From NCBI GenBank assembly GCA_006937955.1, contig SSNP01000068.1:2511675-2575674 (forward strand): DNA of 64,000 nt. Direction: 5' to 3'. The translations under genes were made by a program, and so were the position numbers. Shown piece by piece: positions 58,701 through 64,000 of the stretch. The first letter of the stretch is position 1, and each line of letters starts with the position of its first letter. The notes beneath the pieces are model-generated. The model was not told where the DNA came from and made no database searches. It saw nothing but the letters and a program-made list of their open reading frames with translations. This stretch comes from Pachypanchax playfairii. Its lineage: Eukaryota; Chordata; Actinopteri; Cyprinodontiformes; Aplocheilidae.

Positions 58701-61700
58701 GGAACCAGCCGGCGGCTGTTTCTCCTGCTGTCACATGGTAGAGCGGCGAAAACTCCCAGCAGTGGTGTGCTGCAGTAATATGTCTCAGTTTTTTAGGAGC
58801 ACAGAAGCCAAATAAATGCAGAAGTCCTTATGGCTGGAGAGACTGTCCAATAATTCCTTCAGGACCGAACCATTTGATTGGTTGATGTTTTAGACAAATA
58901 CAGGAGAACCACTTAATTTTTTTTTTTTTTTTCGTTTATTTTTTAATCTTTACAACATATTTTTCTCCATGCTGTGTTAAAACGTTTTTAATGGGCATGA
59001 AAAAAATATGTTAAACTAATTTGTTATGTAAATTAAGTATAGCAGCTTTAACTTCTACCGCTCAAACAAAGTCGGTCTCAGTGTCATCATGGATGAAAAC
59101 AAACGTTATAGATAAACAGCAACAAACAGCCAGATCAGAGCAGAAGACAAAGCAAAGAAATTAGTCAAGTAGTTACTAATGTTTTGGCACTGTGGGTATT
59201 TATCTTTTTGATTATCTGTGTTTTTATTGAGTGTAATTATTATGACTGAGTTGAATGAATTGTAGGCGTGTGAGTATGTATGTATGTGTGGTGACTGCTG
59301 TAATAAGGTCATGTCTGTGACACGTCCCCACAAGAGACGTTCGTTTCAGAAAGATCCTGTTTACTGTAGCTTATTTCAAACTCCAGTTGCTTTTGATTTA
59401 TAACATTTAAGTCCCGCCCCTCTGTGTCTGTGATACGATAGTCAGCATCTGCTCTCATCCGTGCACGTGTGCCACCTTGGTTACAATGGACACTTCATGG
59501 GTAAGTTACATTTTTACAATTTATATGTTCATTTAAGGCGGTTTGTGTCTTTTCAACATTGTAAACAACTCGTAAATTGTAGTTTTTCAGGATACGAGAA
59601 GCACGAGAAGGTATCTTGTTTGTATTTTTTTTACCTGTGTCCCCTAAAGGTCTCCGTAGTTTCACACTGAACTGACTGTTTTTAACTGTAAATTTCAGGC
59701 TATAAGCCGCAACTTTTTTCCCACACTTTGAACCCTGCAACTTATTGTCCTGTGCAGCATATCTGCAGTTTTTTTTCTTAGCCACTTGGGGGCTGGAGGA
59801 ATGTAATTTGGCATTCAATATGATGCAACTGAGTTACTGCACGTAAACCCTGGTTAAGTAAATATTTACATTTACTGGTAATCAGTGGCAGGTTTCCTTA
59901 TCAAATCAATGAAGAGTCACTCCCCCTGACTTCTTTTGTTTACAGCTTTTGTTTTGGAAAAACAACAATCAGTTGTTCACATTCCGCAGAACAGGTTTAA
60001 CTGATCCCACCCGGTTATCCAGTCTGTTTTATTTCCAGTCTAAGTCATTTGCGATCATCATATAAACGCCTGCAGTGTTTTTATCACGAGCCGCTTTATG
60101 CTTCATTTTTTCTCAAATCTCAGATCATGCAGATGACTATTTTGTTTACTGTTTGTGATTAAAGATACAGTATATAAGAATTTTACAGGTAAATACTCAC
60201 ACAACAGTCTAATGTCCCACTGGTGTTGAAAATAAAGTCACATTGTAACAGATCTTGATCTCAGCCGGCTGGGTGGTCGCTAGTTTCTGTCATTTAAAAA
60301 AAAGCTAGCCTGGACCAGAATCATTATTTACACGTTCAGACTTCCTGGTTCCATAACGAATCACATGTGAGTCTGCAAGGCTGCCATGTCTTAAACACAA
60401 CTTCAACGCAGCTGGAATTCCACAACGAGCAGCAGCAAAAAGTAAGAAACCACCACATCCTTCTAACTGATCAGCCAAGCTGCATGTGATGGGGCGTTCA
60501 AACACACTTAGGAAAACTCAACACTGAACAAGTAGACCTTCAGACATTCCCAAAATTGAACAAATACAAGAGAAACAAAACGAGGATCAATATCAGAACT
60601 GGCAACCCTGCAGAAACATCAGGGAGGGGAGGGGGGGGAGAACAGACGTTTATTTTTCTACATGAACTGCAGGATTTCAATTTGACAACAAGGTCTAATT
60701 CTTACATACTGTAGCTTTAATAACCTTGCCATTAGTTAGGGTTAGTTTTTTGTGTTGCAGTGACCCTTTATGTGATCATGATGATAATCCATGAAAGAGG
60801 AGAGAGTTTTGGGATGCCATTATGTGTAACGCGATGATCAACACGGGGTGCAAAGCAGAAAAACTTGTGCAGCTCACACTTCAACAAACTCTGTATCGCG
60901 GTCGCAAAAGTTTGGATTGAGAGAAATGACGACAATCAACCCGGGTCACTAAGCTCACTGCACATATTTCATCTCAACCAGAGAAATCCATTTTAGCAGA
61001 CGGGTCCGAGTCACGTGATTTTAGCAAACCAGATCCAGACTCGTCAAATGAGTGATTCCCGATTTTGTTTTTGTTTAGAGGGGTGTGCAGTGGTGCTTCT
61101 GTCACTGCGCTACTGTTGGCTGATGGGTGCAGCAGCAAGGGAGTGCACCTGTCGCGAGGGTAATCAGATTACTTAAGTGGAGTCACGGATCCAACGCCAG
61201 ACTGTTAACAGACACTGACAGTTTTCTTTTGTGTCCCCAGAAGTGCCAGCGTGTTCGCACTCCTGTCGTCTTCCCCTTTTCAGACCTGAATAAACTTTGT
61301 TTTCATTCCACAACGCTCTGGTGAACTTCTTGGTCCTTGTTTTGATTATTATGACATTCTGTGTAAATATCTCATGTTACAACCTGCAGCTTAGAGTCCG
61401 GTGCGGCACATACGTGAACAAAAAAAGATTTTCTGTCCAATTTTAACTTTTGCCGCTTATAAGCAGGTGCGCATTATAGCCCAGAATTTAGTAAGTAAAC
61501 AAAGTAAGTGAGTAAGACAAAGTTTAAAATGTCAGAAAAGAGTTAACACTTCTGAATATAAAACAACATGGTGGCATTTTTCATTTAGAAATGTAGAAGT
61601 TCAGATTTTTTCATGGCATGTTTAAGAACAGTGTGAAGCTGCTAATTTGTTGCAGTCAGGCACTTTGAATACAACATGGTGCAAGTACCAGACATTGTAC

Positions 61701-62311
61701 AAGGAATTCCTACATGAACAATATAAAATGATATATTGCATGTGTACATTGGCAAATCTTGCGTTGTTTTACATTAAAAGAAAATTCTTATTTTGATAAA
61801 CTGGCTATTAACTATTTTTTTTCAACTCTCTTTCCAATCTGTGTCCCTGCCAAGATCTACCTCTGCAGGTCATCCAGGGACAAACTGCAGATCAGTTTAT
61901 TCATCAGCCAGTTATTTATGCAGGTTACTGCTTTTTTCTATAGTCCTCTGCATTAGCCAGATCTGAGAACACAAAACTGTTCAATAGGTGAGCAAATTTG
62001 TCAGACACTGAACTCACTGTGTTTTTAATTTGGTTTTTTAGGCACAATAAAAAATCAGCTGGACTTCCAGTAAATGATTCCACTAAATAGGTATTTAATG
62101 AGGGCGAAGCTGGAGGCCTACAGACTGACATGAAATAACTCTCCCTCCTTCACCAAAGGACGCAGCAACAAGAGCTGTTTGTGTTTCATTTCTATTCATT
62201 TACAAGCAAAAATAGACACATTTATTGTTGAGAGACTAAAAAGAAAACTCACATAAGTTCATAGTTCCTTCGAATGCTTTCTGGGATATTTGGTTTAGTA
62301 ACTCGCACCGC
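52772..62311 (-). CDS. erlin2: Erlin-2-like ER lipid-raft protein, last five exons
   Basis: Erlins are ER-membrane SPFH/prohibitin-domain proteins that form large rings and take part in degrading IP3 receptors and in SREBP control. Exons in transcript order: 62311-62253, 57891-57800, 57698-57609, 53132-53053, 52951-52772. All junctions are GT/AG and phases join, giving 166 residues to TAA. They encode [20 protein letters not shown], then ESEKTKLLI and [50 protein letters not shown] and [20 protein letters not shown], with the tail [16 protein letters not shown]... . The coiled-coil assembly region is complete; the N-terminal membrane anchor and most of the SPFH domain lie beyond 64000. ESEKTKLLI and [10 protein letters not shown] fit ERLIN2 better than ERLIN1. 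The C-terminus after QMFVDS is short (about 24 residues) and unlike human ERLIN2, so the paralogue call is moderate. Confidence 0.9.
53953..55554 (+). mobile_element. Full-length Tc1/mariner transposon, copy 2
   Basis: 1602 bp, exactly the length of copy 1, flanked by TA (53951-53952 and 55555-55556), with the same ~200-bp inverted ends. It lies in an erlin intron, in the opposite direction to the gene. Differences from copy 1 that I can see are isolated substitutions. Recent insertion. Confidence 0.97.
54316..55338 (+). CDS. Tc1-family transposase (DD34E), intact
   Basis: 340 residues, same domains as the copy at 3850-4872: N-terminal HTH pair, SGAPRK linker, and catalytic D153 (IIWSDETK), D244 (FQHDNDPKH) and E279 (SPDLNPIEN). 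It differs at residue 3 (K, MAKTKEL) and residue 131 (C, in VQACLRF). The second change is CGT in copy 1 and TGT here, as expected from CpG decay, so copy 1 may be nearer the ancestral form. C131 lies between the DNA-binding and catalytic parts; its effect is unknown. No stop or frameshift. Confidence 0.96.
   Translation: MAKTKELSKDTRNKIVDLHQAGKTESAIGKQLGVKKSTVGAIIRKWKTYKTTDNLPRSGAPRKISPRGVKMITRTVSKNPRTTRRDLVNDLQRAGTKVTKATISNTLRRQGLKSCSARRVPLLKPGHVQACLRFAREHLDDPEEDWENIIWSDETKIELFGRNSTCRVWRGKNAELDPKNTIPTVKHGGGNIMLWGCFSARGPGRLIRVKERMNGAMYRKILSENLLPSARALKMRRGWVFQHDNDPKHTARATKEWLRKKHFKVLEWPSQSPDLNPIENLWRELKVRVAQRQPQNITALEEICMEEWAKIPATVCENLVKTYRKRLTSVIANKGYITKY
55786..56375 (-). mobile_element. 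TTAA-flanked element, family 1, copy B (inverted)
   Basis: 590 bp bounded by TTAAAGAGGCC and GGGCCTCTTTAA. It is the reverse of copies A and C and lies in the erlin intron that also holds Tc1 copy 2. At 56295-56300 the plus strand reads ATGAAG, followed at once by a GTAAGA donor. The 95-aa ORF on its minus strand has no domain. Confidence 0.88.
56490..57185. other. Intronic stretch, possible unclassified repeat
   Basis: In the erlin intron. It is GC-richer than its surroundings (GGGCGCCATTTTGGGTTGCC near 56566) and ends with ACCACCTTTAATAGATGG, whose complement resembles a TTAAAGG end, but no matching left end was found. Confidence 0.3.
58443..59051 (+). mobile_element. TTAA-flanked element, family 2, copy 2
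   Basis: 609 bp between TTAA sites, left end TTAAAGCTGATATCC and inverted right end TTAAAGCTGCTATAC. It matches 39065-39674 throughout. ATGGCGGATTCACCG at 58621-58635 is followed directly by GTAAGT, as in copy 1. It lies in the erlin intron, antisense to erlin. Confidence 0.87.
59687..61492. mobile_element. Possible large element with imperfect inverted ends
   Basis: The left end TAAATTTCAGGCTATAAGCC (59687) and the complement of the right end, TAAATTCTGGGCTATAATGC (61492), match at most positions. Both continue into a CTTATA/GCCGC-rich segment typical of a dispersed fish repeat. It holds no recognised frame, and I found no target duplication. Confidence 0.5.
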
Positions 62312-62569
62312 CTGTGGAACAGACACAAAGAGATTAAAAATAAACCTCACATAAGTGCAACGACTACATAAAGACATTTGAAAAGCAGGAAATGAATGAC
62401 ATAATGTTTATATTAAAAACCCTCTGAGGTCTAAGGACCATTTGTTTGCTTTTGTTTTAATATTCAGGAGATCTGATAAGACTCATAAGTCCCAGTGAAG
62501 CGTTTCATGGACTCTATGCTCAAGAGCAAAATATAAGCATCTCTCAGCCGTGTGTTCCTTCCCACCAGG

Positions 62570-62889
62570 TATGGAAAGTGGGTAATATCAAATAGCACCC
62601 ATTTTTTGGATGCCTGATTTTCCCAAATACGCCATAAAATACACTGAAAAAACTTTTAAACAAGGTTCTGTTACATCCAGAACAGCGTTTTTTTACGGCC
62701 CTCAAAACGCCCCTTTGATGCAGGTGTAAAAAATGCCACTATGTTACGTAGAGTGCCATAAAAATCATCATTGTGGACGTGCCATTCTGATGGAGGCGTT
62801 CAAAGCGCAGTTTTAAAGTTTTTTCCAGCGTATTTGGGGAAATTAGGCCTCCAAAAATGGACGCTACTTGATATTACCCGCTTTCCATA
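62570..62889. mobile_element. 320-bp palindromic MITE with 6-bp direct repeats
   Basis: The terminal ~63 bp are inverted repeats, starting TATGGAAAGTGGGTAATATC on the left and TATGGAAAGCGGGTAATATC from the right. ACCAGG flanks both sides directly (62564-62569 and 62890-62895). No ORF. The superfamily is uncertain because a 6-bp duplication does not clearly match the common fish families. In the erlin intron, 250 bp upstream of exon 62311-62253 in transcript direction. Confidence 0.85.
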
Positions 62890-62895
62890 ACCAGG

Positions 62896-64000
62896 AGCAT
62901 TTTAGGCGCGTATCACTTGCGAAAGCGTTCCATCCAGCTGGTCCCGGGAGATCACGAAATCTCACGAGAATTGTGAAATCACGCATAATTTCATCAGTAT
63001 ACACAAGAACAAGCAGGGAGAAAAACGGCAACATGTAGAAAGAATGTTCTTTAGTTTCACACCACCTACAGACTTCAAACCCGTCACAGGTCATGTATTT
63101 TTTCATAGTCAAGCAAACGGAAATCTGCACATATCCTTTTATTTTGAAATTTCAGGGTATTTTACTTTTCAAGAAAGCCTGAGTTCCTGTCTGGTCCAAA
63201 CTAAACTGCTGAGCCTGACGTGTTTTAGAAACAAATTGCATAAAAAAATAGAACTGCCGCTTAAATTTAGGAGAGGGCCGCGACACTACGCTTCTGATAC
63301 GCGTTCAATTCGCGCTGCTTTGCGCCCGGTGTAAACGGTCCCACTGACCTTGATGGCGGCTATCAGTCACGTATTACGTTAGGTGCCCATTATTCTTCCA
63401 GTGGAAAGAAGGTAAGAGTGAATTTGACAGGAAAATGACACTAAAGGTCTTTTTAAAAGCCTGAATATCATGACAAATACTGAGATTTCTGTTTTTACAC
63501 ATCTACATGAAAAGTCCTGAAAAATAACTGATATTTTACAAACTGTAAGGAGTGGATTATTTATTGTAGTTGTATGATTTTCTGGACAGTTTGAAAAAAC
63601 GTTAAAAAAAAAGGTGACACAAAAACCATAAACCAAAAACTTTAATACAAACCAAACTGTAAATTTTGAGAACAGTTCCTTGTTGTTATACTAGAATTCT
63701 AAGCTTCATGACCAGAAAAATACTCATTTGCAGAAACAAAAAAGGTTAATGACAAATAAGAGATTTATTTAAATGACTCTGAAACTACTTGTAGCACCAG
63801 TGGCTCCTAAAACCGACTGATTTAGTTTTAAACTATCTGCAAACTTCTGGCTCTTTTAATGAGAGAAAAGTTTACATCTGATCTAAGACTTGTGGAACAG
63901 AAGAGACCAAAGTGAAGACAGATGCTTTTCAGCTGATCAAGAAGTCTTTTGTAAAATAACATATCCCAGAGTTAAATGTAAAATATGTGCGATCATCTGT
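62896..64000. other. Erlin intron, no exon seen
   Basis: I searched the minus strand for the exon before AVRVTKP (it should encode a MAPGL-type segment) and did not find it. 62900-63370 has CpG-rich words (GATACGCGTTCAATTCGCGC) that may belong to another degraded DNA element. Confidence 0.45.

Noticed and set aside
1..64000. CRISPR array, prokaryotic defence system or endogenous virus
   Set aside because: No regularly spaced repeats with unique spacers, no prokaryotic-style gene packing, and no gag/pol/env-like frames or LTR pairs seen.

Overview
The window is vertebrate nuclear DNA, almost certainly from a percomorph-type ray-finned fish. It contains five multi-exon genes with GT/AG introns, many DNA transposons of kinds common in teleosts (Tc1/mariner, hAT, Harbinger, TTAA-flanked elements), tRNA-derived SINEs, LINE tails and AC/GT microsatellites. 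Genus and species cannot be named from sequence alone. I see no CRISPR array, bacterial operon or virus.

Layout, left to right. 1-6294: no coding exon; it holds a full-length Tc1-family transposon with an intact transposase (3487-5088). 6295-18674 (+): twelve exons of cds2, the ER phosphatidate cytidylyltransferase; the first exon was not found. Its introns hold a hAT relic with a BED finger (inside an older Tc1-like relic), a Harbinger relic with a Myb-like ORF, and TTAA elements. 21415-38559 (+): arhgap25, a Rho GTPase-activating protein, complete over eleven exons, including a 64-nt first exon. 42255-44134 (+): bmp10, two exons, with signal peptide, prodomain, furin site and seven-cysteine ligand. 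47776-49772 (-): a cholesterol 25-hydroxylase-like gene with one intron. 52772-62311 (-): the last five exons of an erlin-2-like gene; upstream exons lie beyond the window.

The genes are independent transcription units. From what is known of the families, cds2 makes CDP-diacylglycerol for phosphoinositide synthesis, arhgap25 inactivates Rac-type GTPases, bmp10 is a cardiac/endothelial ligand, and the ch25h-like enzyme and erlin both act in the ER around sterol metabolism. arhgap25 and bmp10 are also neighbours in human, which supports both calls.

The most unusual content is mobile. Two 1602-bp Tc1 copies about 50 kb apart have identical lengths, 200-bp inverted repeats and intact 340-aa transposases differing at two residues, so they are very young. 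Four families share a TTAA flank and a TTAAAG start. Three of these carry a conserved ATG, a very short or moderate ORF and a good splice donor, and every intronic copy of that kind is antisense to its host gene. A 291-bp unit is duplicated without visible change just upstream of bmp10.
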